Below are positions 37,678-46,907 of a stretch of 64,000 nucleotides of DNA, piece after piece. The notes under the pieces were generated by a model. That model ran no database searches and was not told the origin of the DNA. It saw only the letters and a list, made by a program, of their open reading frames with translations. Source of the DNA: Cellulomonas wangsupingiae (GTDB taxonomy: Bacteria > Actinomycetota > Actinomycetes > Actinomycetales > Cellulomonadaceae); the NCBI RefSeq assembly GCF_024508275.1, contig NZ_CP101989.1, positions 2,046,001-2,110,000 of the forward strand. Direction: 5' to 3'. Made by a program: the position numbers and the translations under genes. Positions within the stretch are counted from its first letter, which is position 1. Every line of letters starts with the position of its first letter.

Positions 37678-38531
37678 CGGCCACGGCCCGGCGCCCGTTC
37701 GGTGCGCGGCTGGCCGAGGCCATGGACGCGCACGGGCCGCTGTGCGTCGGCATCGACCCGCACGCGTCGCTGCTGGCGGACTGGGGCCTGCCGGACGACG
37801 CCGAGGGCGTGCGCCGGTTCGCGCTGCGTGTGATGGAGGCCCTCGCAGGCCGCGTCGCCGCGGTGAAGCCGCAGGCGGCGTTCTTCGAGCGGCACGGCTC
37901 GGCCGGGGTCGCCGCGCTCGAGGAGGTCGTGGCCGTCGGCCTGCAGACCGGCACCCTCGTGGTGGTCGACGCGAAGCGCGGCGACATCGGGTCGACGATG
38001 GGGGCGTACGCGGAGGCGTACCTGCGCGACGGCTCACCGCTGGCCGGGGACGCCCTGACGGTCTCGCCGTACCTCGGCTTCGGAGCGCTGGGCCCGGCGG
38101 TCGACCTCGCGCGGGAGAGCGGGCGAGGGCTCTTCGTGCTGTGCCTCACCTCCAACACGGAGGGCCGCGAGGTGCAGCACGCCCGCACCTCCGACGGCGT
38201 GAGCGTCGCCGCCGCGGTGGCCGCACGGGCCGCCGCGCTCAACGCGGGCGCCGACCCGCTCGGCTCCGTCGGGCTCGTCGTCGGTGCGACCGTCGGCGAC
38301 GACGCGCGGCTCGCCGGGGTGGACCTGGCGCACGTCAACGGCCCGCTCCTGGCGCCCGGTGTCGGTGCGCAGGGGGCCGGTGCGCCCGAGCTCGCTCGGG
38401 TGTTCGGCAGCGCACGGCGCCAGGTGCTGGCGTCGTCGAGCAGGGGAGTGCTGCGCGCGGGCCCGGACGTGTCGGCGCTGCGGGCCGCTGCGGGTGCCGC
38501 GGCCTCGGAGGCGGCTGCCGCCCTCCGCTGA
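37674..38531 (+). CDS. pyrF: Orotidine-5'-phosphate decarboxylase (type 2)
   Basis: This 285-residue TIM-barrel enzyme converts OMP to UMP. The catalytic motif is [12 protein letters not shown], and the long form with [17 protein letters not shown] near the N-terminus is the type 2 form of actinobacteria. The GTG start overlaps the carB stop. No pyrD gene for dihydroorotate dehydrogenase lies in this operon. No clear terminator follows. Confidence 0.97.
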
Positions 38532-38832
38532 CGGCGCTGCGCGCGCCCCGGCCAGGGCTGTCGCCCACATGAGGGCCGACCCCTCGACGTGGAGCAGGTC
38601 AAGACGATAACGGAACCTGGCGCCCACACGACTCGACGGGTCCGGACCAGCTCGAACACGCACCCCACAGACCAGCCCAGAAAGCCACGACGGACGAGGC
38701 CACGACGTGTGCACCTCACGGCCGGCGGCCCGTGGGGAAGGGCGACCCGTGAGCCTGCTGGGGGAGGAGGTCGCGCTGTGCACCCGGGGCGCACACGCGT
38801 CGACCGTCGGACCTCGTGACTAGGGTGCGGAC
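38532..38832. other. Gene-free 300-base interval after pyrF
   Basis: I find no credible gene, RNA gene or repeat here. A short frame at 38707-38823 (38 codons) has no recognisable features. A GATAAC box near 38606 with TCGACG about 17 bases upstream could be a plus-strand promoter, but this is weak. The last bases hold the TAGGGT box of the next gene. Confidence 0.4.
38821..38826 (+). promoter_or_regulatory. Leaderless-type -10 box of the integrase-like gene
   Basis: TAGGGT lies six bases before the GTG at 38833, which fits a leaderless transcript. No ribosome binding site is seen. Confidence 0.5.
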
Positions 38833-39717
38833 GTGCCTGCCGACCTGACCGTGGCCCGGATCGTCGGGCAGTACCTCGCCGACCCTCCCGTGCACGCTGC
38901 GAGCACCGCGCGGGCGCACCGCTGGGCCCTCGGCGGGCTCCGGGACGTCCTGGGCGACGAGCCGGTCGTCGCGGTGCTCACGACCGGTGACGTCGTCCGC
39001 TGGATCACCGCCCCCACGGCCGACGGCCGGGAACCCGCCGCGGCGACGGTACGGCAGCGGGCCGGCGCGGTCCGGGCCCTGCTGCGCTTCGGTGTCGAAC
39101 GCGGTCACCTGGACGCCGCGACGGCCGACGCCGCGCAGGCGCTGCTGCGGCGGCCCGCGACGCCGCCCGTCGTGCGGGCCGCGACGCCCGCGGCGCTGCT
39201 GCTCGACCGGCTCTCCGGGGGGCGTCCCCACGGCGTCTCGTGGCACGTCTGGGTGCGGTTCCGCGCGCACGTGTCGGTGCTGGCGGCGAGCGGGGCGACC
39301 GAGCGTGACCTGGGCAGGGCGCACGTCGCCGACCTGGGCGCGGGCGCCGTGGACGTGCGGCTGGGAGGGGTGCGGCACCCGCTGGGGGACGCGGCGCGGC
39401 TGGCGGTCCAGGCCTGGCTCCCGGTGCGGTCCGAGCTGGTCGCGAGCCTGCAGGGCAGCCCGCCACCGCAGCTGTGGGTCCGGGCGCACCCGTCCGTCCA
39501 CCCGCGCACCGGCGCCGTCGCCGCGGTCGGGATGCCCATCACCGCCCGCGGGCTGCGCAAGGCGTTCGCCGACGTCGTGGCCGGGCTCGCCGGAGAGGAT
39601 CCCCGCCTCGCCGACTGCACGGTCGCGCACGTCCGGCAGCTCGCCGGACGGCCGGCGGGCGCGGGGGAACCCGCAGGTCCGCGCCCGGTCGGACCCGCGC
39701 ACGACGCCGCCACGTGA
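38833..39717 (+). CDS. Degenerate tyrosine-recombinase-like protein
   Basis: This 294-residue protein starts with a region like the SAM-like core-binding domain of phage integrases (TARAHRWALGGLRDVLG, then TVRQRAGAVRALLRFGVERGHL). The second half resembles a catalytic domain in spacing (LAASGATERDLGRAHVADLGAGAVDVRLGG; ARGLRKAFADVV). The arginine, histidine and tyrosine of the active site cannot be placed, so it is probably catalytically dead. It lies just before mihF. Codon use is like its neighbours. The fold assignment is tentative and the role unknown. Confidence 0.65.
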   Translation: MPADLTVARIVGQYLADPPVHAASTARAHRWALGGLRDVLGDEPVVAVLTTGDVVRWITAPTADGREPAAATVRQRAGAVRALLRFGVERGHLDAATADAAQALLRRPATPPVVRAATPAALLLDRLSGGRPHGVSWHVWVRFRAHVSVLAASGATERDLGRAHVADLGAGAVDVRLGGVRHPLGDAARLAVQAWLPVRSELVASLQGSPPPQLWVRAHPSVHPRTGAVAAVGMPITARGLRKAFADVVAGLAGEDPRLADCTVAHVRQLAGRPAGAGEPAGPRPVGPAHDAAT

Positions 39718-39769
39718 CGCGCGACACGGCGTCGGCGCAGGTCGCACCGCGACACGCGACACGTCCGCG

Positions 39770-39798
39770 TTGCCGAGCGGGGTCCGCCTCGCTAGTTT
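39770..39798 (+). promoter_or_regulatory. Promoter of mihF
   Basis: TTGCCG (39770-39775) and TAGTTT (39793-39798) are spaced by 17 bases, which fits a housekeeping sigma promoter. The leader to the GTG at 39861 is about 55 bases. Confidence 0.6.
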
Positions 39799-39860
39799 CG
39801 TCTCAGGTCCCGCGCATCGGCGACCAGGATCTCCGGCCCAGTGACGAGAAGGTGAAGCGC

Positions 39861-40172
39861 GTGGCTCTTCCTCCGCTGACTCCCGAACAACGAGCCGCCG
39901 CGCTCGAGAAGGCTGCCGCGGCGCGGCAGGCCCGTGCCGAGGTGAAGAACCGCCTCAAGTACTCGCAGGGCTCCCTGTCCGAGGTGATCGAGCAGGGGCA
40001 GCAGGACGAGACGATCGGCAAGCTCAAGGTCGCCGCGCTGCTGGAGTCCCTCCCCGGCGTGGGGAAGGTCAAGGCCCGCGCGATCATGTCCGAGATCGGC
40101 ATCTCCGAGACGCGACGGGTGCGTGGCCTCGGCCCGCACCAGGTCAAGGCGCTCGTCGACCGCTTCGGCTGA
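39861..40172 (+). CDS. mihF: Actinobacterial integration host factor (mIHF/sIHF)
   Basis: This 103-residue nucleoid protein starts MALPPLTPEQRAAALEKAAAAR and has the helix-two-turn-helix DNA-binding motif LLESLPGVGKVKARAIMSEIGISETRRVRGLG. It bends and compacts DNA and is not related in fold to HU-type IHF. The GTG at 39861 matches the known N-terminus and follows GAGAAGG; an in-frame GTG at 39852 is less likely. The order mihF-gmk-rpoZ-coaBC-metK is conserved in actinobacteria. A hairpin terminator follows. Confidence 0.97.
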   Translation: MALPPLTPEQRAAALEKAAAARQARAEVKNRLKYSQGSLSEVIEQGQQDETIGKLKVAALLESLPGVGKVKARAIMSEIGISETRRVRGLGPHQVKALVDRFG

Positions 40173-40186
40173 GCGTCCCGGCACAC

Positions 40187-40217
40187 GGCGCCCCGCCCGG
40201 TCCTCGGGCGGGGCGCC
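40187..40217 (+). terminator. Hairpin terminator after mihF
   Basis: GGCGCCCCGCCC (40187-40198) and GGGCGGGGCGCC (40206-40217) form a perfect 12-base stem 14 bases after the mihF stop. Confidence 0.85.
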
Positions 40218-40277
40218 GCCGCACGTCCGGGCGTTTGCGCCATCCCACCCCGACTTCCCTGGAGACGTGCACCACCC

Positions 40278-40844
40278 ATGACGACGCAGCCGGCACGACT
40301 GACCGTTCTCGCCGGACCGACGGCGGTCGGCAAGGGGACGGTCTCGGCCGACATCCGTGCCCGTTACCCCCAGGTCTGGTTGTCGGTCTCCATGACGACC
40401 CGTGAGCCGCGCCCCGGTGAGGTCGACGGCCTGCACTACCACTTCGTCTCGAACGAGCGGTTCGACGAGATGGTCGCGGGCGGCGAGCTCCTCGAGTGGG
40501 CGGTCGTCCACGGCCGCAACCGGTACGGCACGCCGCGGGGCCCGGTCACCGAGCGACTGGCCGCCGGCGAGCCCGCGCTGCTGGAGATCGACCTGCAGGG
40601 TGCTCGCCAGGTCCGGGCGTCGATGCCCGAGGCGCGGTTCGTCTTCCTCGCGCCGCCCTCCTGGGACGAGCTCGTGCGGCGCCTCGTGGGACGCGGCACG
40701 GAGGGCGAGGAGGAGCGTGAACGGCGGCTGGCGACGGCGCGCGTCGAGCTGGCGGCCGAACCCGAGTTCGACCACGTCGTCGTCAACGACGACGTGCACC
40801 GAGCGACGGACGAGCTCGTGCGCCTCATGGGCATCACCGCCTGA
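40278..40844 (+). CDS. gmk: Guanylate kinase
   Basis: This 188-residue enzyme phosphorylates GMP. The P-loop is [10 protein letters not shown], with T and A where S and G are usual. The GMP-binding region [23 protein letters not shown] and the lid [17 protein letters not shown] follow. The ATG at 40278 sits 60 bases after the mihF terminator. It supplies GDP and GTP and stands before rpoZ, a common actinobacterial order. Confidence 0.97.
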   Translation: MTTQPARLTVLAGPTAVGKGTVSADIRARYPQVWLSVSMTTREPRPGEVDGLHYHFVSNERFDEMVAGGELLEWAVVHGRNRYGTPRGPVTERLAAGEPALLEIDLQGARQVRASMPEARFVFLAPPSWDELVRRLVGRGTEGEEERERRLATARVELAAEPEFDHVVVNDDVHRATDELVRLMGITA

Positions 40845-40871
40845 CAGCGGAGGGCCGCACGCTCGAGCGGG

Positions 40872-40877
40872 TACCAT
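40872..40877 (+). promoter_or_regulatory. -10 box of rpoZ
   Basis: TACCAT lies 96 bases before the family-based rpoZ start and five bases before an in-frame GTG at 40883. It fits either a leader of about 90 bases or a leaderless longer product. Confidence 0.5.
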
Positions 40878-40972
40878 GTGAGGTGACTGCGCCGCTCGCC
40901 GCCCGTCGCACGACCCGGGCACCGCGCGCGGCTGCGCCTCAGACCCGCACCGCCATCCCCAGGGAGTTCTCC

Positions 40973-41239
40973 GTGTCCGGAACCGTTGCCGCCCCCACGG
41001 GCATCACCGACCCGCCGATCGACCGTCTGCTCGAGCGCGCCGACTCCAAGTACGCGCTCGTGCTGTTCTCCGCCAAGCGCGCGCGCCAGATCAACGCGTA
41101 CTACGCGCAGCTCAACGAGGGCCTCCTGGAGTACGTGGGCCCGCTCGTCGACACCCGCCCGCAGGAGAAGCCGCTGTCGATCGCCATGCGCGAGATCGAC
41201 GCCGGCCTGCTCACGTCCGAGCCCATCGCGGAGGCCTGA
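40973..41239 (+). CDS. rpoZ: DNA-directed RNA polymerase omega subunit
   Basis: This 88-residue subunit helps to assemble and stabilise RNA polymerase. [32 protein letters not shown] is diagnostic, followed by [26 protein letters not shown] chose the GTG at 40973 because it fits the family N-terminus and follows AGGGAG by six bases. An in-frame GTG at 40883 would add 30 basic residues (118 in total) and has a -10 box five bases upstream, so a second product is possible. coaBC follows after 10 bases. Confidence 0.95.
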   Translation: MSGTVAAPTGITDPPIDRLLERADSKYALVLFSAKRARQINAYYAQLNEGLLEYVGPLVDTRPQEKPLSIAMREIDAGLLTSEPIAEA

Positions 41240-41249
41240 GCCCCCGGCC

Positions 41250-42497
41250 ATGCGCATCGTCCTCGGTGTCGCGGGCGGCATCGCCGCGTACAAGGCCGTC
41301 CTGCTGCTGCGCCTGCTGCGCGAGCAGGGCCACACGGTCCGCGTCGTCCCGACGCGCTCGTCCCTGCAGTTCGTGGGCCGCGCGACGTGGGAGGCGCTGT
41401 CCGGGCAGCCGGTGACGACCGAGGTGTTCGAGGACGTCGACCAGGTGGCGCACGTCGCCGTCGGCAAGGGCGCCGAGCTGGTCGTCGTCGCGCCGGCCAC
41501 CGCGGACCTGCTCGCGCGGGCCGCCGCCGGCCGGGCCGACGACCTGCTGACGGCGACGCTCCTGGTCGCCCGCTGCCCGGTGCTGCTGGCGCCCGCGATG
41601 CACACCGAGATGTGGGAGCACCCCGCGACGGTGGCGAACGTCGCGACGCTGCGTGACCGCGGCGTGCACGTGCTGGACCCCGACGTGGGTCGCCTGACCG
41701 GCACCGACTCGGGTGCGGGTCGCCTGCCCGAGCCCGAGGTGATCGCCGCGGCGGCACTGGGCCTCGCCGCGCCGCGCCGCACGGACCTCGCCGGCCGACG
41801 CGTCGTGGTCTCCGCAGGCGGCACGCGGGAGCCGCTCGACCCGGTGCGGTTCCTCGGCAACAGGTCGTCCGGACGGCAGGGCGTCGCGCTGGCGCGTGCC
41901 GCGGCCGAGCGCGGCGGGTCGGTGACGCTCGTCGTGGCGAACGTCGGCGCCGAGGTGCTCGCGGACGTCGGACGTGACGTCGACGTGGTCCCCGTCGAGA
42001 CGGGTGAGCAGCTCCGGGACGCCGTCAGGTCCGCCGCCCTGCAGGCCGACGTCGTCGTGATGGCCGCCGCGGTCGCCGACTACCGGCCGGCCGAGGTCGC
42101 GGACGCCAAGCTGAAGAAGTCCGGCGAGCCGCCGCGGATCGAGCTGGTCGAGACCACCGACATCCTGCGCGAGCTGGTCACCCACCCGCCGCGGCAGCCC
42201 CAGGTCGTCGTCGGGTTCGCGGCCGAGACCGGCGACGCCGACGGCTCCGTGCTCGACCACGCGCGTGCCAAGGCACGCCGCAAGGGTGCCGACCTGCTCG
42301 TCGTGAACCCGGTCAGCGACGGTCGTGGCTTCGGCACGACGACCAACGACGTCACGGTCCTCGACCGCGCGGGCGAGGTGGTCGCGACGGCTGCGGGCAC
42401 CAAGGCCGAGGTCGCCCACGCCGTCTGGGACGCGGTGGCCACGTTCGTGGACGGCGGTACGGGCGCGTCGGGCGGCGCCGCTACGCTTCCGGCATGA
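41250..42497 (+). CDS. coaBC: Bifunctional phosphopantothenoylcysteine decarboxylase / phosphopantothenate-cysteine ligase
   Basis: This 415-residue enzyme performs two steps of coenzyme A synthesis. The N-terminal CoaC flavoprotein part begins [16 protein letters not shown] and holds the active histidine in [24 protein letters not shown]. The C-terminal CoaB part has [24 protein letters not shown] and the KLKK motif. The usual PxMNxxMW is PAMHTEMW here, and no cysteine is seen in the lid segment [15 protein letters not shown]. Similar changes occur in other actinobacteria as far as I recall. The ATG is 10 bases after rpoZ, and metK overlaps the end. Confidence 0.96.
   Translation: MRIVLGVAGGIAAYKAVLLLRLLREQGHTVRVVPTRSSLQFVGRATWEALSGQPVTTEVFEDVDQVAHVAVGKGAELVVVAPATADLLARAAAGRADDLLTATLLVARCPVLLAPAMHTEMWEHPATVANVATLRDRGVHVLDPDVGRLTGTDSGAGRLPEPEVIAAAALGLAAPRRTDLAGRRVVVSAGGTREPLDPVRFLGNRSSGRQGVALARAAAERGGSVTLVVANVGAEVLADVGRDVDVVPVETGEQLRDAVRSAALQADVVVMAAAVADYRPAEVADAKLKKSGEPPRIELVETTDILRELVTHPPRQPQVVVGFAAETGDADGSVLDHARAKARRKGADLLVVNPVSDGRGFGTTTNDVTVLDRAGEVVATAAGTKAEVAHAVWDAVATFVDGGTGASGGAATLPA
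42482..42487 (+). promoter_or_regulatory. Leaderless-type -10 box of metK inside coaBC
   Basis: TACGCT lies within the last codons of coaBC, six bases before the metK ATG. metK could thus be transcribed alone as a leaderless message as well as by read-through. Confidence 0.5.
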
Positions 42498-43693
42498 CTT
42501 CAGCGTCGCTCCGCCTGTTCACCTCGGAGTCCGTGACCGAGGGGCACCCCGACAAGATCTGCGACCAGATCTCCGACGCCATCCTCGACGCGATCCTCGA
42601 GCAGGACACGACGGCCCGGGTCGCGGTCGAGACGATGGTCACGACCGGCCTCGTGCACGTCGCCGGTGAGGTGACCACGAGCGCGTACGTCGAGATCCCG
42701 CAGATCGTGCGGGAGGTGGTGCGGGGGATCGGCTACACGTCCTCGCACATCGGGTTCGACGGTGACTCGTGCGGCGTGTCCGTCTCGATCGGGCAGCAGT
42801 CGCCGGACATCGCCGCGGGCGTCGACAAGGCGATCGAGGTCCGCTCGGACGACAGCGACCTCGACCCCCTGGACCTGCAGGGCGCCGGCGACCAGGGCCT
42901 GATGTTCGGGTACGCGAGCGACGAGACCCCGTCGCTCCTGCCCCTGCCGATCTGGCTCGCGCACCGTCTCGCCGAGCGGCTCGCGCAGGTCCGCAAGGAG
43001 GGCACGCTCGCCGGTCTGCGGCCCGACGGCAAGACGCAGGTGACCATCGGGTACGACGGTGACCGCCCCGTCTCCCTCGACACCGTCGTCGTCTCGACCC
43101 AGCACGAGCCGGACCTGCTGGAGTCCCGCCTCGCCACGCAGGTCGCCGAGCTCGTCGTGGCACCCGTGCTGGCGGAGGTCGGCATCGACACCTCGCAGCA
43201 CCGTCTGCTCGTGAACCCGACGGGCCAGTTCGTCATCGGTGGACCCCAGGGTGACGCCGGGCTCACGGGACGCAAGATCATCGTCGACACCTACGGCGGC
43301 ATGGCGCGCCACGGCGGCGGCGCCTTCTCCGGCAAGGACCCGTCCAAGGTCGACCGCTCCGCGGCGTACGCGATGAGGTGGGTGGCCAAGAACGTCGTGG
43401 CGGCCGGTCTGGCGCGCCGCTGCGAGGTGCAGGTCGCGTACGCGATCGGCAAGGCGCACCCGGTCGGGCTGTACGTCGAGACGTTCGGCACCGGCACCGT
43501 GCCGGACGAGCGGCTGACGGCGGCGATCCGCGAGGTGTTCGACCTGCGGCCCGCGGCGATCATCCGCGACCTCGACCTGCTGCGCCCGGTGTACCGCCGC
43601 ACGGCCGCGTACGGGCACTTCGGGCGCGACCTCCCCGAGTTCACGTGGGAGCGCACGGATCGCACGGCCGACCTGCTGTCGGCCGTCGGCTGA
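42494..43693 (+). CDS. metK: S-adenosylmethionine synthetase
   Basis: This 399-residue enzyme makes S-adenosylmethionine from ATP and methionine. The N-terminus [28 protein letters not shown], the [12 protein letters not shown] motif and [19 protein letters not shown] are all diagnostic. The ATG overlaps the coaBC stop and lies six bases after a -10 box. No SAM riboswitch is seen upstream, since the preceding sequence is coaBC coding DNA. Confidence 0.99.
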   Translation: MTSASLRLFTSESVTEGHPDKICDQISDAILDAILEQDTTARVAVETMVTTGLVHVAGEVTTSAYVEIPQIVREVVRGIGYTSSHIGFDGDSCGVSVSIGQQSPDIAAGVDKAIEVRSDDSDLDPLDLQGAGDQGLMFGYASDETPSLLPLPIWLAHRLAERLAQVRKEGTLAGLRPDGKTQVTIGYDGDRPVSLDTVVVSTQHEPDLLESRLATQVAELVVAPVLAEVGIDTSQHRLLVNPTGQFVIGGPQGDAGLTGRKIIVDTYGGMARHGGGAFSGKDPSKVDRSAAYAMRWVAKNVVAAGLARRCEVQVAYAIGKAHPVGLYVETFGTGTVPDERLTAAIREVFDLRPAAIIRDLDLLRPVYRRTAAYGHFGRDLPEFTWERTDRTADLLSAVG

Positions 43694-43778
43694 CCCCGGA
43701 GGCACGCCGTCGGGCACGTCACGACGCGCATCCTGCTGCGTCGTGGGGATCGGGCCCGGCCGTGGTGGGATGGGCGGC

Positions 43779-45896
43779 GTGACCGGCGACCACGCACCCG
43801 AGCAGCCCGCGCTGGCGGGGCTCGAGGTGGTGGCGCCGACCACCCGCCGCCGTCGGACGACGGCGCCGCCGGGCCCGGCGGCGCAGCTGCCGGTGGCTCG
43901 GGTCTGCGTGGACCTGGCGCCCGCGCACCTCGACCGTCCTTTCGAGTACGTCGTCCCCGAGAATCTCGACGCGGCCGCGCAGCCCGGCGTCCGCGTGAAG
44001 GTGCGGTTCGCCGGTCAGGACGTCGACGGGTGGCTCCTCGAGCGGGTCGACCACGCCGAGCACGAGGGACGGCTGCTGCCGCTGCGGCGGGTCGTCTCGC
44101 TGGAGCCCGTCGTCACGCCGGCCGTGGCCCGCCTCGCGCGCGCCGTCGCCGACCGCTGGGCCGGGACCCTCGCGGACGTCCTGCGGCTCGCCGTCCCGCC
44201 CCGGCACGCACGCGTCGAGGGTGAGCAGCCCGACCGCGACGACGGGGCGGGCGACGACGCCCCCACGGTCGCCACCGAGGTCCCGGCCACTGGGGAGGCG
44301 GGCGCACCCGCCTGGTCCGCGTACCGGGGCGGCCCGGCGTTCCTGCGGCACGTCCTGGCGGGCGGCGCACCGCGTGCCGTGTGGACGGCGCTGCCGGGCA
44401 CGGGGGAGCACACCTGGGCGGCGGCGGTGGCCCAGGCGGTGTCGACGTGCCTGCTGGGCGGGCGGGGCGCCCTCGTGGTCGTCCCCGACGGCCGCGACGT
44501 CGACCGCGTGTGCGCCGCGCTGCGCGCCGTCGGCCTCGACGACGTCACGCGCGGCGGGCCCGTCGCCCGGCTGGTCGCCGACGACGGGCCGGCGGCGCGC
44601 TACCGCGCGTTCCTCGCCGCCCTGCGCGGACGCGCACGGGTGGTCGTCGGCACGCGGGCGTCCGCATTCGCACCGGTCGCGGACCTGGGTCTGGCCGTCT
44701 GCTGGGACGACGGTGACCTGCAGCACGCGGAGCCGCGCGCGCCGTACCCGCACGTGCGCGAGGTGCTCGCGCTGCGTTCGGAGCTCGAGGGCGCCGCGCT
44801 GCTCGTCGGGGGCCACGCCCGCACCGTGGAGGCGCAGCACCTGGTCGCGACGGGCTGGGCGCGCGAGGTAGCGGCGGACCGTGCGGGCGTGCGGGCACGC
44901 GCGCCCCGGGTCCGCGCGCTGACGAGCGTCGAGCTGGCGCGCGAGGGACCGGCTGCCGCCGCACGGCTCCCCGGGCCCGCCTGGCGTGCGATGCGCGACG
45001 CCCTCGCGGCCGGTCCCGTGCTCGTCCAGGTGCCGCGCGCCGGGTACGTGCCGGTCGTCGCCTGCGTGCGCTGCCGGACACCTGCGCGCTGCGCCACCTG
45101 CCACGGTCCGCTCGGGCTCACCCACGGCGACGGGCCGCCGTCCTGCGGCTGGTGCGCGCGCCTGGCCACGGGGTGGCGGTGCACCGAGTGCGGCGCCTCG
45201 GGCGTGCGGTCGGTGCGGGTCGGCTCCGAGCGCACCGCGGAGGAGCTCGGACGCGCCTTCCCCGGCGTCACGGTGCGGGTCTCGGGCGCACGCGCCGCCG
45301 GCGGCGTGCTCGCCGACGTCCCCGACCGTCCCGCGCTCGTCGTCGCGACGCCCGGCGCCGAGCCGCACGCACCGTCCGGCTACGCGGCGGCCGTGCTCCT
45401 CGACGCCGCCGTGGCCAGCGCCGGGGAGCGGCTGGGTGCGGAGGTCGACGCGCTGCGACGGTGGCTGGCGGCAGCGGCGCTGGTCCGTCCCACGGGTGAG
45501 GGCGGCCAGGTGCTGCTCGTCGGCGACGGCGCCGCGCGCCCCACGCAGGCGCTGGTGCGCTGGGACCCCGCGGGCCTCGCGGAGCGTGAGCTCGACGAAC
45601 GCGCGGAGCTGCGGCTGCCGCCCGCCGTGCGGGTCGCCGCCCTGACGGGCACGCGCGACGCCGTCGCGGCCGTCGTCGCCCGGGTCGACGTGCCCGCGCT
45701 CGAGGTGCTCGGACCCGTCCCGCAGCCCGCGGACGACCGCCAGGCGCTGGAACCCGAGGTCCGCACGCTGCTGCGCGTCCCCCCGACCGACGGTGCCGCC
45801 CTCGCGCGGGCCGTCGGCGCGTCGGTCGCGATCCGCAGCGCCCGCCGCGAAGGGGGCACCGTGCGCGTCCAGGTCGACCCGGCCGACCTCCTGTGA
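43779..45896 (+). CDS. priA: PriA-like primosomal protein N' without a functional ATPase site
   Basis: This 705-residue protein keeps the PriA layout: an N-terminal 3'-DNA-binding domain (VARVCVDLAPAHLDRPFEYVVPE), a degenerate helicase core, and a zinc region (CVRC at 429-432, CATC, CGWC, CTEC). Walker A is replaced by LPGTGEHTW and the DEAH box by CWDDGDLQHAE, so ATP-driven unwinding is unlikely. Actinobacterial PriA proteins are known for this loss, and their role in replication restart must be structural. The GTG at 43779 matches the start of homology; in-frame starts at 43743 and 43770 are possible. Confidence 0.93.
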   Translation: MTGDHAPEQPALAGLEVVAPTTRRRRTTAPPGPAAQLPVARVCVDLAPAHLDRPFEYVVPENLDAAAQPGVRVKVRFAGQDVDGWLLERVDHAEHEGRLLPLRRVVSLEPVVTPAVARLARAVADRWAGTLADVLRLAVPPRHARVEGEQPDRDDGAGDDAPTVATEVPATGEAGAPAWSAYRGGPAFLRHVLAGGAPRAVWTALPGTGEHTWAAAVAQAVSTCLLGGRGALVVVPDGRDVDRVCAALRAVGLDDVTRGGPVARLVADDGPAARYRAFLAALRGRARVVVGTRASAFAPVADLGLAVCWDDGDLQHAEPRAPYPHVREVLALRSELEGAALLVGGHARTVEAQHLVATGWAREVAADRAGVRARAPRVRALTSVELAREGPAAAARLPGPAWRAMRDALAAGPVLVQVPRAGYVPVVACVRCRTPARCATCHGPLGLTHGDGPPSCGWCARLATGWRCTECGASGVRSVRVGSERTAEELGRAFPGVTVRVSGARAAGGVLADVPDRPALVVATPGAEPHAPSGYAAAVLLDAAVASAGERLGAEVDALRRWLAAAALVRPTGEGGQVLLVGDGAARPTQALVRWDPAGLAERELDERAELRLPPAVRVAALTGTRDAVAAVVARVDVPALEVLGPVPQPADDRQALEPEVRTLLRVPPTDGAALARAVGASVAIRSARREGGTVRVQVDPADLL

Positions 45897-45922
45897 CGCA
45901 CCGGCGGGCGTCGCGCGCGACC

Positions 45923-45928
45923 TAGGAT
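45923..45928 (+). promoter_or_regulatory. Leaderless-type -10 box of fmt
   Basis: TAGGAT lies seven bases before the fmt ATG, with no ribosome binding site between. Confidence 0.55.
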
Positions 45929-45935
45929 CGAACCC

Positions 45936-46907
45936 ATGCGTCTGCTCTTCGCGGGAAGTCCCGCGGCCGCCGTCCCCTCCCTGCAGGCCCTGCTGGCGTC
46001 CCGTCACGAGGTGGTCGCCGTGCTGACGCGTCCCGACGCACGCGTCGGACGGGGGCGCGCGCTGCAGCCGTCGGCGGTCGCGGCCGTCGCCCGCGAGCGC
46101 GGGCTGCAGGTCCTGACGCCCCGGTCGCTGCGGGACCCGCAGGTGGTGGCACAGATCGCCGACCTCGCGGTCGACGCGGCCCCGGTGGTGGCCTACGGGG
46201 TCCTCGTGCCGGCGGACCTGCTGGACGTCCCGCGCCACGGGTGGGTGAACCTGCACTTCTCCCTGCTGCCCGCCTGGCGCGGTGCGGCGCCCGTGCAGCA
46301 CGCCGTGATGGCGGGCGACGAGGTGACCGGTGCGTCGACGTTCCGGCTGGAGGAAGGGCTCGACACCGGTCCGGTGTACGGGACCCTGACCGAGACGATC
46401 CGGCCGACGGACACGTCCGGCGACCTGCTGGGCCGGCTGTCCGTCGCGGGGGCCGAGCTGCTCGTGCGGACCCTCGACGCCCTCGAGGACGGCGTGCTGG
46501 AGCCCGTCCCGCAGCCGGGTGACGGCGTGAGCCACGCCCCGAAGCTCACGGTCGAGGACGCCCGGGTCCGCTGGGAGCACCCGGCGCACGCGGTCGACCG
46601 CCGGGTGCGCGGCTGCACGCCCGCCCCCGGGGCGTGGACCACGCTGCCGGACGCGCAGCGTCTCGGCCTGGGCCCGGTGCGTCCGGTGCCGGAGGTCACG
46701 GACCTGCGGCCGGGGGAGGTGCGCGCCGAGAAGCACGAGGTGCTCGTGGGCACGGCGGCCGGAGCTGTGCGCCTCGGTGACGTCACCGCGCCGGGCAAGC
46801 GCCCGATGCCGGCGGCCGACTGGGCGCGCGGCGCGCGACTCGCCGCCGGGACCGTGCTCGGCGCCGGAGCGCCCGGCACCGCCGGGCCGACGGGGGCGGC
46901 ACGATGA
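45936..46907 (+). CDS. fmt: Methionyl-tRNA formyltransferase
   Basis: This 323-residue enzyme formylates initiator Met-tRNA. It starts [20 protein letters not shown] and has the folate-binding and catalytic signature [28 protein letters not shown], in which the asparagine, histidine and later aspartate form the active site. The C-terminal OB-like domain binds the tRNA. rsmB overlaps its stop (ATGA), the usual fmt-rsmB arrangement. Confidence 0.97.
   Translation: MRLLFAGSPAAAVPSLQALLASRHEVVAVLTRPDARVGRGRALQPSAVAAVARERGLQVLTPRSLRDPQVVAQIADLAVDAAPVVAYGVLVPADLLDVPRHGWVNLHFSLLPAWRGAAPVQHAVMAGDEVTGASTFRLEEGLDTGPVYGTLTETIRPTDTSGDLLGRLSVAGAELLVRTLDALEDGVLEPVPQPGDGVSHAPKLTVEDARVRWEHPAHAVDRRVRGCTPAPGAWTTLPDAQRLGLGPVRPVPEVTDLRPGEVRAEKHEVLVGTAAGAVRLGDVTAPGKRPMPAADWARGARLAAGTVLGAGAPGTAGPTGAAR

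Noticed and set aside
38707..38823. 38-codon frame before the integrase-like gene
   Set aside because: No ribosome site or recognisable family, and its stop codon overlaps the -10 box of the next gene.
42440..42493. SAM riboswitch before metK
   Set aside because: The upstream bases are coaBC coding sequence and show no SAM aptamer core; only a -10 box is present.
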